From NCBI RefSeq assembly GCF_026343295.1, contig NZ_JAPELY010000005.1, positions 186,001 to 250,000 of the forward strand: a stretch of DNA of 64,000 bases, written 5' to 3'. A program made the position numbers and the translations under genes. Below, piece by piece: positions 54,547 through 63,078 of this stretch; position 1 is the first letter of the stretch, and each line of letters starts with the position of its first letter. The notes below the pieces were generated by a model. It had not been told where the DNA came from. It did not search any database and saw only the letters and a program-made list of their open reading frames with translations. Source of the stretch: Streptomyces sp. NBC_00083 (GTDB taxonomy: Bacteria > Actinomycetota > Actinomycetes > Streptomycetales > Streptomycetaceae).

Positions 54547-55773
54547 ATGCGGGGGGTCCTGGACGCGCCCGAGGCGGGCGTCGCGCGTGGTACCTACACC
54601 GGCAAGGTGCGGCTGCGCCGCGGCCGGGTGCGGCTGAGGGTGTCCGAAGAGGGCCACCACCGGGCCGCGTCCCCGCTGGAGCTCTTCTTCGACCTGGTCT
54701 TCGTGGTGGCGGTCGCCGAGCTCACCGAGGTGCTGCTGCACGCCCCGACCTGGGCGGGGGTGCTGCGGTTCACGGCGCTGTTCGTGCCGGTGTGGTGGAG
54801 CTGGGTCTGCTACACCTTCTACGCCGACCGCTTCGACAACGACGACCGCGTCTACCGGCTGATCATGATCGCCGCGATGATGGCGGTGCTGACGCTGTCG
54901 GTGGCGGTACCGACCGCCTTCGCCGGCGGATCCGGGGCGAAACGGTTCACGCTCGCCTACTTCGTGGTGCGTCTGATCCTGCTCGGCCTGTATCTGCGCG
55001 CCCACTACCACGTGCCCCGGGCACGGCCCCTGACCACCCGCTTCCTCCAGGGATACGGGCTCGGCGCGGTGATCTGGGGCATCGCCGCCCTGGTGCCGAC
55101 GCCGTACTGCTACGCGCTGTGGGCGACCGGGGTGACGGTGGAGCTGCTCACCCCGATCGTGTCCACCTCGGCGATCGCCAAGGTCCCCTTCAACGTGTCG
55201 CACGTACCGGAACGGTTCGGCCTGTTCACCATCATCGTGCTCGGCGAGGTCGTGGCGCTCAACGCGATCGGGATCGCGGCCAGCGGGCTGCGCGGCGGGA
55301 CCCTGGCCGTGGTGGCGGGGTCCTTCCTGATCGCCGCGGGCCAGTGGTGGCTGGTCTTCGACCACGTCGACGCGAGCCCGCTGCGCAAGTGGCGGCTGAC
55401 CGGCCAGGCGTACGTCTACGGCCACCTCTTCGTGCACGGCGGCATCACGGTGACCGGCGTCGGCGGGCTGCTCGCGGCGCAGGCCGCCAACGGCGGCGGC
55501 CGCATGCCCCTGGACGGCGGGCCGGTGCTCTGCTTCGGCATGGCGGCCTTCCTCTTCGGGGTCGGCGCCATCCATCTGCTCAACGTGGGACGGCGGGGCG
55601 ACCTGCGCTCATGGTCCCGGCTCGGCCTCGGCGCGGCCTTCGTGCTGTTCGGCGTCGCCGGCGGCGGACTGCCCACGGTGCTCCTCGAAGCGGTCCTGGT
55701 GGGCGGGATCGCCTGCCAGATCCTCGTGGAGAGCCGGGCCCCCGCGGTGAGCCATGCCGCAAGCAACCACTGA
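54547..55773 (+). CDS. LtrA family (low temperature requirement A) membrane protein
   Basis: A 408-aa polytopic membrane protein. The family signature ASPLELFFDLVFVVAVAELTE follows a ~40-residue basic N-terminus; about 10 helices are visible, with ERFGLFTIIVLGEVV in the middle. LtrA was named from a Listeria low-temperature mutant; its biochemical role is unknown. The start lies 5 bp after the previous stop, so it is in the same operon. It may transport or reduce a membrane-soluble compound; this is speculative. Confidence 0.9.
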   Translation: MRGVLDAPEAGVARGTYTGKVRLRRGRVRLRVSEEGHHRAASPLELFFDLVFVVAVAELTEVLLHAPTWAGVLRFTALFVPVWWSWVCYTFYADRFDNDDRVYRLIMIAAMMAVLTLSVAVPTAFAGGSGAKRFTLAYFVVRLILLGLYLRAHYHVPRARPLTTRFLQGYGLGAVIWGIAALVPTPYCYALWATGVTVELLTPIVSTSAIAKVPFNVSHVPERFGLFTIIVLGEVVALNAIGIAASGLRGGTLAVVAGSFLIAAGQWWLVFDHVDASPLRKWRLTGQAYVYGHLFVHGGITVTGVGGLLAAQAANGGGRMPLDGGPVLCFGMAAFLFGVGAIHLLNVGRRGDLRSWSRLGLGAAFVLFGVAGGGLPTVLLEAVLVGGIACQILVESRAPAVSHAASNH

Positions 55774-55786
55774 CTGGGAGACATCC

Positions 55787-57625
55787 ATGTCCAACGCTGT
55801 GAATTTCACGTTCTCCGACACGGTCGCCGGGCGGGTGACCGCCTTCGACCAGGACAAGCGCCGCTTCACGCTGAGCACCGCGGACGGCCGGGAGTTCGAG
55901 GTGGACCTCGACGGGGGTCCCAGCGCCGAGCTGCTGCACAACCTGGGCGAGCCCTACCAGGACGCCTCCGGGCACATCGACGCGCTGATCGAGCAGGGCC
56001 GGTTCGTCTTCGCGTACGGCGTCTTCTACCCCGGCGGGGAGGGCGCCCGCTTCGAGGCCAAGCGGCTGATCTTCGTGGGCCGCGGCGCCGACGACTTCCG
56101 CTTCGAGGAGGAGGGCTGGTGGGTCCGGCAGATCGAGGAGATCGCCGCGTTCTACCGCAAGGCCCAGTTCGGTGACGGGCCCGTCGACTTCTCCCGCTAC
56201 CGCACCGAGATCCGGCTCGGCGGAGAGAAGACCGCGAGCCACATCCAGGAGACCGACACCATCTCGCGGCTCGTGTACGGAATGGCCTCGGCGTTCCTGC
56301 TGACCGGCGACGACGAGTACCTGGAGGTCGCCGAGCGCGGCACCGAGTACCTGCGCGAGCACATGCGCTTCGTCGACACCGACGAGAACGTCGTGTACTG
56401 GTACCACGGCCTCAAGGTCGACGGGGAGACCGAGACCAAGCTGTTCACCTCGGAGTTCTCCGACGACTACGACGCGCTGCCGGCGTACGAGCAGATCTAC
56501 GCGCTCGCGGGCCCCGTGCAGACGTACCGGATCACCGGCGACCCCCGCATCAAGTCCGACGCGGACGCCACCATCCGGCTCTTCGACCGCTTCTACCTCG
56601 ACCCCGAGCACGGCGGCTACTTCTCGCACATCGACCCGATCCTGCTCAGCCCCGAGCACGACTCGCTCGGCCCCAACAAGGCCCGCAAGAACTGGAACTC
56701 GGTCGGCGACCACGCCCCGGCCTACCTGATCAACCTGTATCTGGCGACCGGTGAGCAGAGCTACGCCGACATGCTGGAGTACACCTTCGACACCATCGTG
56801 GAGCGCTTCCCCGACCTCAAGCACAGCCCGTTCGTGCAGGAGCGCTTCCACAAGGACTGGTCGCACGACACCACGCACGGCTGGCAGCAGAACCGGGCCG
56901 TGGTCGGCCACAACCTGAAGATCGCCTGGAACCTGGCGCGGATGAACTCCCTCCGGCCCAAGGACAGTTACCTCCAGACGGCGGCCTCCATAGCCGAGTC
57001 GATGCCCGAGGTCGGCGCGGACCGCCAGCGCGGCGGCTGGTACGACGTCGTCGAGCGGCTCAGGGCGGACGGCGAGGACGGGTTCCGCTTCACCTGGCAC
57101 GACCGCAAGGCGTGGTGGCAGCAGGAGCAGGCGATCCTCGCCTACCTCATCCTGCACGGCGTGACCGGACGCACCGCGTTCGCCACCGAGGCCCGTGACG
57201 CGCAGGCCTTCTACAACGCCTTCTTCCTCGACCACGACGAGGGCGCCGTCTACTTCAACACCCTCGCCAACGGGCTGCCGTACCTGCTGGGCGTGGAGCG
57301 GCTCAAGGGCAGCCACTCGATGTCGATGTACCACTCGGCCGAGCTGTGCTACCTGGCCGCGGTCTACAACAACCTGCTGGTCAACGGCAAGGCGATGGAC
57401 TTCTGGTTCAAGCCCGACCCGGCCCTGGTCGAGGACGGTCTGCTGCGGGTCGCGCCCGACCTGCTGCCGCCGGGTTCGGTGCGGATCGACTCCGTCGACA
57501 TCGACGGCGAGCCGCACACCGACTTCGACAGCTCGACCCTGACCGTGCGGCTGCCCGAGACCTCCGGACGGATCAAGGTCCGGGTCCGGCTCGCCGCGAA
57601 CACGCCGGCGGAGGTGGCCCGATGA
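55787..57625 (+). CDS. AGE-family (N-acylglucosamine 2-epimerase-like) epimerase/isomerase
   Basis: A 612-aa protein. The central ~400 residues form the (alpha/alpha)6 barrel of AGE and cellobiose 2-epimerases (GMASAFLLTGDDEYL, HGWQQNRAVVGHNLKIAWNLAR, FTWHDRKAWWQQEQAILAYL, LKGSHSMSMYHSAEL), with candidate catalytic His residues in VVGHNLK and SMYHSAE. A ~110-residue beta-rich N-terminal extension and a ~75-residue C-terminal beta domain make it longer than typical AGE enzymes. ATG 55787 follows GGGAG. It overlaps the STAS gene by ATGA. Mannose/glucose-type or disaccharide isomerisation is inferred. Confidence 0.85.
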   Translation: MSNAVNFTFSDTVAGRVTAFDQDKRRFTLSTADGREFEVDLDGGPSAELLHNLGEPYQDASGHIDALIEQGRFVFAYGVFYPGGEGARFEAKRLIFVGRGADDFRFEEEGWWVRQIEEIAAFYRKAQFGDGPVDFSRYRTEIRLGGEKTASHIQETDTISRLVYGMASAFLLTGDDEYLEVAERGTEYLREHMRFVDTDENVVYWYHGLKVDGETETKLFTSEFSDDYDALPAYEQIYALAGPVQTYRITGDPRIKSDADATIRLFDRFYLDPEHGGYFSHIDPILLSPEHDSLGPNKARKNWNSVGDHAPAYLINLYLATGEQSYADMLEYTFDTIVERFPDLKHSPFVQERFHKDWSHDTTHGWQQNRAVVGHNLKIAWNLARMNSLRPKDSYLQTAASIAESMPEVGADRQRGGWYDVVERLRADGEDGFRFTWHDRKAWWQQEQAILAYLILHGVTGRTAFATEARDAQAFYNAFFLDHDEGAVYFNTLANGLPYLLGVERLKGSHSMSMYHSAELCYLAAVYNNLLVNGKAMDFWFKPDPALVEDGLLRVAPDLLPPGSVRIDSVDIDGEPHTDFDSSTLTVRLPETSGRIKVRVRLAANTPAEVAR

Positions 57626-57963
57626 CCGTGCACGTCACCACCCGCACCGTGGGCAAGGCCACGGTGATCGCGCTCGAAGGGGAGATCAACTCCACCACCT
57701 CCGGGGGCCTCCAGGCCCAACTGCTGCCTTTTATCGTGGAGTTCGCCGAGGTACTGATCGATCTGACCGGGGTCACCTACATTTCGAGCGCGGGTCTGCG
57801 CACCCTGCTCATCGTGCACCGGCGGGCCCAGCAGGTCGCGGCCGAGATCGTGCTCATCGGGCTCTCGGACGAGGTCCGGTTCGTCATGAACGCCACCGGC
57901 TTCCTCGACTTCTTCAAGATCGCCGACGATCTCGACGTCGAGCTGGAACGCGCGGCACGATGA
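57622..57963 (+). CDS. Anti-sigma factor antagonist (STAS domain)
   Basis: A 113-aa STAS protein of the RsbV/SpoIIAA type. ALEGEINSTTSGGLQAQLL and LIDLTGVTYISSAGLRTLL are present; the SSAGL Ser is the likely phosphorylation site. It is coupled by overlaps to both the epimerase gene and glgX, which is unusual. Dephosphorylated antagonist would bind the anti-sigma kinase at 60449. Confidence 0.92.
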   Translation: MTVHVTTRTVGKATVIALEGEINSTTSGGLQAQLLPFIVEFAEVLIDLTGVTYISSAGLRTLLIVHRRAQQVAAEIVLIGLSDEVRFVMNATGFLDFFKIADDLDVELERAAR

Positions 57964-60110
57964 CCACCCCCGAGACACGCGACCGCGTCGATTCCTTCCC
58001 CACCCGCCGGATCGGCGCCCACCGGGTACGGGCCGGACGGCTCTTCCCGTACGGCGCCGTCCCGGTGCCGGGCGGAATCAACTTCTCCGTCTACTCCGAC
58101 CGCGCCACCGCGATGAGCCTGGTCCTGTTCGACAAGGGCTCGCCCGAGCCGTTCGCGGAGCTCGCGTTCCCGCCCGAGTTCCGCATCGGCAGCGTGTACG
58201 CGATGACGGTGTTCGGACTCGACGCGGAGAGCCTGGAGTACGGCTTCCGTGCCGACGGGCCCTTCGACCCGGCGGCCGGCGACCGCTTCGACCGGCGGCG
58301 CGTCCTGAGCGACCCCTACGCCCGGCGCCTGTCGGGGCGCGAGGTGTGGGGCGCCGAACCGGACTGGGACGACATCTACCAGTACCGCGCCCAGGTCGCC
58401 GACGACGACTTCGACTGGGGCGAGGACATGCCGCTCGGCATCCCCGGCGAGGACCTCGTCATCTACGAGACCCACGTACGCGGCTTCACCCGCCACCCCT
58501 CCTCCGGGGTGGACGCGCCCGGCACCTACGCGGGCCTGCGCGAGAAGATCCCGTACCTGCGGGACCTGGGCGTCAACTGCGTGGAGCTGCTGCCCGTCTT
58601 CGAGTTCGACGAGCTGGACAACCCGCGCACCAACCCGGTGAGCGGCGAGCGGCTGCACAACTACTGGGGCTACAACACCGTCTCCTTCTTCGCGCCCAAG
58701 GCCGGCTACGCGGCCACCGGACGCTTCGGGATGCAGGCGGACGAGTTCAAGTCCCTCGTCAAGGAGTTCCACAAGGCCGGCATCGAGGTCATGCTCGACG
58801 TGGTGTTCAACCACACCGCCGAGGGCAACGAGCAGGGCCCGACCATCTCGTTCCGGGGCCTCGACAACGCCACGTACTACATGCTCACGCCGCACGGCGA
58901 GTACTTCAACTTCAGCGGCACCGGCAACACCGTCAACTGCAACCACCCCGTGGTGCGCGACTTCGTGCTCTCGTGCCTGCGGTACTGGGTCTCCGAGTAC
59001 CACATCGACGGCTTCCGCTTCGACCTGGCGGCCATCCTCGACCGTGCGCAGGACGGCACCCCGCTGCCCAACCCGCCGCTCCTGGAGCAACTCGCGTACG
59101 ACCCGGTGCTGCGCCACACCAAGCTGATCGCCGAGGCGTGGGACGCCGCCGGGCTCTACCAGGTGGGGCACTTCCCCAACTACGGGCGCTGGTCGGAGTG
59201 GAACGGCAAGTACCGCGACGTGGTGCGGCGCTTCGTCAAGGGCGAGCCCGGTCTGGTCGGGGAGCTCGCCACCCGCATGGCCGGCTCCCCCGACCTCTAC
59301 CAGGGCCGCACCGCGACCGCGTCGGTCAACTTCGTCACCGCCCACGACGGGTTCACCCTCGCCGACCTCGTCTCGTACAACGACAAGCACAACGAGGCCA
59401 ACGGCGAGGGCAACGGCGACGGCGGCAACGACAACCACAGCTGGAACTGCGGCGAGGAGGGCCCGAGCGCCTCCGCGCACGTGCGCGACCTGCGGCTGCG
59501 GCAGATGAAGAACATGATGGCGCTGCTGCTCACCAGCCAGGGCGTGCCGATGCTGCTGGCCGGCGACGAGGTGGGGCGCACCCAGCTCGGCAACAACAAC
59601 ACCTACTGCCAGGACAACGAACTGTCCTGGTTCGACTGGGGCCTGGTCGAAGCCAACGCCGAACTGCTCGCCTTCGTACGGTCGTTGACGGCGTTCCGGC
59701 ACGCCCATCCGGTGCTGCGCGGCGCCGAGCACCCGCACGGCACCGACCGGGTCGGCAGCGGCCTGCCGGAGGTCAGCTGGCACGGGGTGCACGCCTGGCA
59801 GCCCGACTGGTCGGCGCACAGCCGCATCCTCGGCATGCTGCGCTGCGGCCGGCACGCCAAGGGCGGCACCGTCGCCGACGACCACGTCTACGTCGGGATC
59901 AACGCGCACTGGGAGGCCCACGACCTGGAGCTGCCCCAGCTGCCCGGCGGCCAGGCCTGGCACCTGTTCGCGGACACCTCCGCCGCGGCGGCCCATCCGC
60001 TCGGCGCGGAGCCGCCGCTGCACCACCCCGGCCGGTACCACCTGGGCCCGCACTCCGTGGTGATCCTCGTCGGCCGTGACCACGCCTCTCCCACCCACCA
60101 ACCCTCCTGA
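57960..60110 (+). CDS. glgX: Glycogen debranching enzyme GlgX / isoamylase
   Basis: A 716-aa GH13 protein. An N-terminal CBM48-like domain (GGINFSVYSDRATAMSLVLFD) is followed by the catalytic barrel: LDVVFNHTAEG, DGFRFDLAAIL (nucleophile Asp), LIAEAWDAAG (acid/base Glu), FVTAHDGFTLADLVSYNDKHNEANGE and SWNCGEEGP are GlgX hallmarks. It cleaves alpha-1,6 branches of glycogen. ATG 57960 overlaps the STAS stop (ATGA). The pairing with GlgE downstream points to alpha-glucan turnover. Confidence 0.95.
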   Translation: MTTPETRDRVDSFPTRRIGAHRVRAGRLFPYGAVPVPGGINFSVYSDRATAMSLVLFDKGSPEPFAELAFPPEFRIGSVYAMTVFGLDAESLEYGFRADGPFDPAAGDRFDRRRVLSDPYARRLSGREVWGAEPDWDDIYQYRAQVADDDFDWGEDMPLGIPGEDLVIYETHVRGFTRHPSSGVDAPGTYAGLREKIPYLRDLGVNCVELLPVFEFDELDNPRTNPVSGERLHNYWGYNTVSFFAPKAGYAATGRFGMQADEFKSLVKEFHKAGIEVMLDVVFNHTAEGNEQGPTISFRGLDNATYYMLTPHGEYFNFSGTGNTVNCNHPVVRDFVLSCLRYWVSEYHIDGFRFDLAAILDRAQDGTPLPNPPLLEQLAYDPVLRHTKLIAEAWDAAGLYQVGHFPNYGRWSEWNGKYRDVVRRFVKGEPGLVGELATRMAGSPDLYQGRTATASVNFVTAHDGFTLADLVSYNDKHNEANGEGNGDGGNDNHSWNCGEEGPSASAHVRDLRLRQMKNMMALLLTSQGVPMLLAGDEVGRTQLGNNNTYCQDNELSWFDWGLVEANAELLAFVRSLTAFRHAHPVLRGAEHPHGTDRVGSGLPEVSWHGVHAWQPDWSAHSRILGMLRCGRHAKGGTVADDHVYVGINAHWEAHDLELPQLPGGQAWHLFADTSAAAAHPLGAEPPLHHPGRYHLGPHSVVILVGRDHASPTHQPS

Positions 60111-60119
60111 GGAGCCACC

Positions 60120-60431
60120 GTGACGTTCGACGCCAGGCTGCGGATCAACGACCGCGTCGCCACCATCGAGCTCAAGGGCGAACTCGACGCCAAGACCGCC
60201 CCCCAGTTCCACGAGACCATCACCAGCGCCGCGCAGGCCGGCTCCATCGAGCTGGTGATCCGCGCCGAACACCTCACCTACCTGTCGAGCGCGGGCCTGC
60301 GCTCCCTGGTCTTCGCCCGCCAGCACATGGGCGACGGCACCCGCATCGCCGTGGTCGGCGCCGCCGACTCCGTGGCCCGCACGATTCGCCTCGCGGGCTT
60401 CGACTACAGCATCGACCTCGTCGACGCCTGA
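60120..60431 (+). CDS. Anti-sigma factor antagonist (STAS domain), second copy
   Basis: A 103-aa STAS protein: TIELKGELDAKTAPQFHETI and EHLTYLSSAGLRSLVFARQ, again with an SSAGL Ser. GTG 60120 follows GAGGAGCC, 9 bp after glgX. It differs clearly from the copy at 57622, so the two may answer different phosphatases or bind different kinases. Confidence 0.92.
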   Translation: MTFDARLRINDRVATIELKGELDAKTAPQFHETITSAAQAGSIELVIRAEHLTYLSSAGLRSLVFARQHMGDGTRIAVVGAADSVARTIRLAGFDYSIDLVDA

Positions 60432-60448
60432 AGGGGAGGCGGTCCCAG

Positions 60449-60919
60449 ATGGCGCTGGACTTCGGTGCCGTGATGCCCGAGATGGCGGAACCCGCCCTGC
60501 CCCAAGCCACCCTGCACGTGCCCGCCGAGCTCGAACAGCTCGACCGGATCGCGGAGTTCGTGCTCGCGCTGTGCGCCGAGTCCCGGCTGCCAGCGGACTC
60601 GGTGTACCGGCTGCGGCTCGCCGCGGACGAGCTGGCCACCAACATCGTGATGCACGGCTATCACGGGGCGCCCGGCGAGATCGTGGTGGCCGGGGGCATC
60701 ACCCCGGCCCGGGTGTGGGTCCGCTTCGAGGACGACGCGCCGGCCTTCGACCCCCGGCAGGGCATGCAGCCGCCCGCCCTCGACGTGCCGCTCGCCGAGC
60801 GTCAGGTCGGCGGGCTCGGTGTCTACCTCGCGTTCACGGCGGTGGACTCCTTCAGCTACCGGCTGGTGTCCGGGCACAACGTGAGCACCCTCGCGGTGAA
60901 CAGGCCGCCGAGCGGATAG
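60449..60919 (+). CDS. Anti-sigma regulatory factor, serine kinase (RsbW/SpoIIAB-like)
   Basis: A 156-aa GHKL ATPase-fold protein. The N-box is in RLAADELATNIVMHGYHG and the G1-like region is FEDDAPAFDP; the glycine-rich stretch RQVGGLGVYLAF closes the ATP lid. It should phosphorylate STAS antagonists and sequester a sigma factor. No sigma gene is adjacent; the fused ECF protein at 20326 is not of the SigB type it would normally bind. ATG 60449 follows GGGGAGG. Confidence 0.9.
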   Translation: MALDFGAVMPEMAEPALPQATLHVPAELEQLDRIAEFVLALCAESRLPADSVYRLRLAADELATNIVMHGYHGAPGEIVVAGGITPARVWVRFEDDAPAFDPRQGMQPPALDVPLAERQVGGLGVYLAFTAVDSFSYRLVSGHNVSTLAVNRPPSG

Positions 60920-60929
60920 ATGGGACGAG

Positions 60930-62183
60930 ATGTCACAGACAAACGTGCTGGTACTGGACGAAGGCCGCAACGCGCCCGCCGAGCTCCTCAAGGCGCTCCA
61001 CACCGTGGGTGCCCGGGTACGCGTGCGCACCCCCGGGGACGTGCTCGGCGCCCAGCACGGGCAGGTCCCCGGGACGGAGGTGCTGCTCGTGCACGCCGAC
61101 GTCTCCCCCCACACCGTGCGGGCGGTGACCCGGCGCCTGGACGACGAGGGCAACAGCCCCACCGTCGTCGCCTTCGCCGAACACGACCTGCATCTGCTCG
61201 GCAGCCATGTGCACGCCGGCTCCGACTACCTGGTGCCGCCCTTCTACCCCGACCTGATACGGGCCCGGCTGCGCAACTGCCACGAGCACGCGACGCTCAG
61301 CCGCACCGTGCAGGACGTCGCGGCGCACGCCGAACTGCTCGGCTACGAGCGGGAGTTGGAGATCGGCCGGGAGATCCAGATGGGTTTCCTGCCGGACTCG
61401 CTGCCCAGCCCCGACGGATGGGAGATCAACGTCAGGTTCCGGCCGGCGCGGACGGTGGCCGGTGACTTCTACGACGTCTTCGAACTCGTCAACAAGCGGC
61501 GCCTCGCGCTGGTCGTCGCCGACGTCTGCGACAAGGGCGTCGGCGCCGCCCTGTTCATGGCGCTCATCCGCAGCCTGCTGCGGCACACCGCCGAGCAGAG
61601 CGGGCTGCAGAACCTGATCGCCGCGGACCTGCTCGGCGAGGACGCGGCCTGGCAGGAGCAGAGCCGCGCCATCCCCGTGGTCGGCGCGACCCCGCTGCTC
61701 AACGCCGTCGTCGGCACCAACAACTACCTCACGCGCAACCACATCCGGCAGGGCTACTTCGCCACCATGTTCTTCGGCGTCCTCGACCCGGTCACCGGCA
61801 ACCTCGTCTACATCAACGGCGGCCACAACCCGCCGGTCCTGGTCAGCGGCGACGGCGCCGAACCGGTGCTGCTCAACCCCACGGGCCCCGCCGTCGGCGT
61901 CATCCCCGACGTCACCTTCTCGCTCGGATACACCCAGTTCCGCCCCGGGGACACCCTGTTCATCTACACGGACGGGGTCACCGAGGCGCGTTCGGCGACG
62001 GGAGAGTTCTTCGGCGAGGACCGCATGCTGCGGCACCTCACCGAGGCGGCGCTCAGCGGCGACGAGCTGCTCGACCACATGGACGGGGCGCTCGGCGAGT
62101 TCGTCGGCCCCGCCGAACAGTCCGACGACATCACGATGATGGCCGTCCACTGGCGGCGGCCCGAGGGTGCGGGCGCGGTCTGA
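60930..62183 (+). CDS. Receiver-like domain protein with PP2C (SpoIIE/RsbU) phosphatase domain
   Basis: A 417-aa protein. Residues 1-120 resemble a degenerate response-regulator receiver (NVLVLDEGRNAPAELLKALH, LLVHADVSP). Residues ~145-415 form a PP2C-like Ser phosphatase: RTVAGDFYDVFEL, VVADVCDKGVGAALFMALIRSLLR, YINGGHNPPVLV, IYTDGVTEAR and SDDITMMAV carry the metal-binding Asp residues. It should dephosphorylate the STAS antagonists and release the sigma factor. ATG 60930 has a closely spaced GGACGAG. A ~40-residue insertion within the phosphatase domain is unusual. Confidence 0.9.
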   Translation: MSQTNVLVLDEGRNAPAELLKALHTVGARVRVRTPGDVLGAQHGQVPGTEVLLVHADVSPHTVRAVTRRLDDEGNSPTVVAFAEHDLHLLGSHVHAGSDYLVPPFYPDLIRARLRNCHEHATLSRTVQDVAAHAELLGYERELEIGREIQMGFLPDSLPSPDGWEINVRFRPARTVAGDFYDVFELVNKRRLALVVADVCDKGVGAALFMALIRSLLRHTAEQSGLQNLIAADLLGEDAAWQEQSRAIPVVGATPLLNAVVGTNNYLTRNHIRQGYFATMFFGVLDPVTGNLVYINGGHNPPVLVSGDGAEPVLLNPTGPAVGVIPDVTFSLGYTQFRPGDTLFIYTDGVTEARSATGEFFGEDRMLRHLTEAALSGDELLDHMDGALGEFVGPAEQSDDITMMAVHWRRPEGAGAV

Positions 62184-62234
62184 CCCAGCACCGGACCTGC
62201 CTGCCGCGACTCACCGAACTACCGGGTGGAAACC

Positions 62235-63002
62235 ATGTCACAGATCATCACCGTGCACTCCTACCGAGGGGGGACGGGAAAGTCGAGCACGGCCGCGAAC
62301 CTGGCGCTCCTCCTGGCCTCCGCGGGCCGCCGGGTCGCCCTGGTGGACACGGACATCCAGACGCCGTCCCTCGACGTGATGTTCAGCGACGCGATGGCAC
62401 CGGTACGCCGCTCGCTCACCGACTATCTGGTGGGGCGCTGTGAGATCGAGGACGCCGCCTACCCCGCGGACACCGACGCGGGCCACGGCGGCCTCTTCCT
62501 CGTGCCGGCCAGGAACCGGGCCGCGGGCGTCAACGAGATCATGGGCCGCGGCTACGACGTGGGCCTGCTGCGCGAGGGCTTCGACCGGCTCATCGACTCG
62601 CTCGCCCTGGACGTCCTGCTCCTCGACACGCACGCCGGGTTCAACAACGAGACGGTGACGGCGATGGCCAGCGCCGACGTCCTGGTCATCATGACCCGGG
62701 CGGACCGCCTGGACCTGGCGGGCGCCGGCGAGACGATGGCGCTCGCCGGGCGGCTCGGCTGTGTCCGGATGAGCGTCGCCGTCAACCTCGCCCCGGACGG
62801 CGGCGTGGGCGAGCGGATGCGCGCCGAGGTGGAGAGCGCGTACGCCACCAAGGTGACCGCCGTCCTTCCCTACGCACCGGAGATGGCGTCCCTCGCCGGT
62901 GAGCGCCTGTTCAGCACGGCCTACCCGCACCATCCGCTGGTCGCCGGGTACCGCCGGATCATCACCGAGGTCAGCAACGGCACCAGCGCCATCCGCCGGT
63001 GA
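62235..63002 (+). CDS. ParA/MinD-like ATPase
   Basis: A 255-aa deviant Walker ATPase. IITVHSYRGGTGKSSTAANLALLLA holds the P-loop, with Arg preceding GGTGKSS instead of the usual Lys; VALVDTDIQTPSLD is switch I and VLLLDTHAGF is Walker B. The rest fits MinD/ParA/CpaE-like proteins. No parB, parS or pilus gene is adjacent, so a plasmid or chromosome role is unlikely. ATG 62235 is preferred over GTG 62226 (GGTGGA upstream). It may localise the phosphatase or glucan enzymes; this is inference. Confidence 0.87.
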   Translation: MSQIITVHSYRGGTGKSSTAANLALLLASAGRRVALVDTDIQTPSLDVMFSDAMAPVRRSLTDYLVGRCEIEDAAYPADTDAGHGGLFLVPARNRAAGVNEIMGRGYDVGLLREGFDRLIDSLALDVLLLDTHAGFNNETVTAMASADVLVIMTRADRLDLAGAGETMALAGRLGCVRMSVAVNLAPDGGVGERMRAEVESAYATKVTAVLPYAPEMASLAGERLFSTAYPHHPLVAGYRRIITEVSNGTSAIRR

Positions 63003-63078
63003 CCCCCCGCCCCCGACCGCACGCCGTCGACCGCACCACTTCCATGACCGCACCCCCGGTGCGAGGAGGCACACCACG

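Noticed and set aside
62235-63002. Chromosome or plasmid partition locus
   Set aside because: No parB-like gene or parS-like inverted repeats are seen beside the ATPase; the context is glucan metabolism and signalling.
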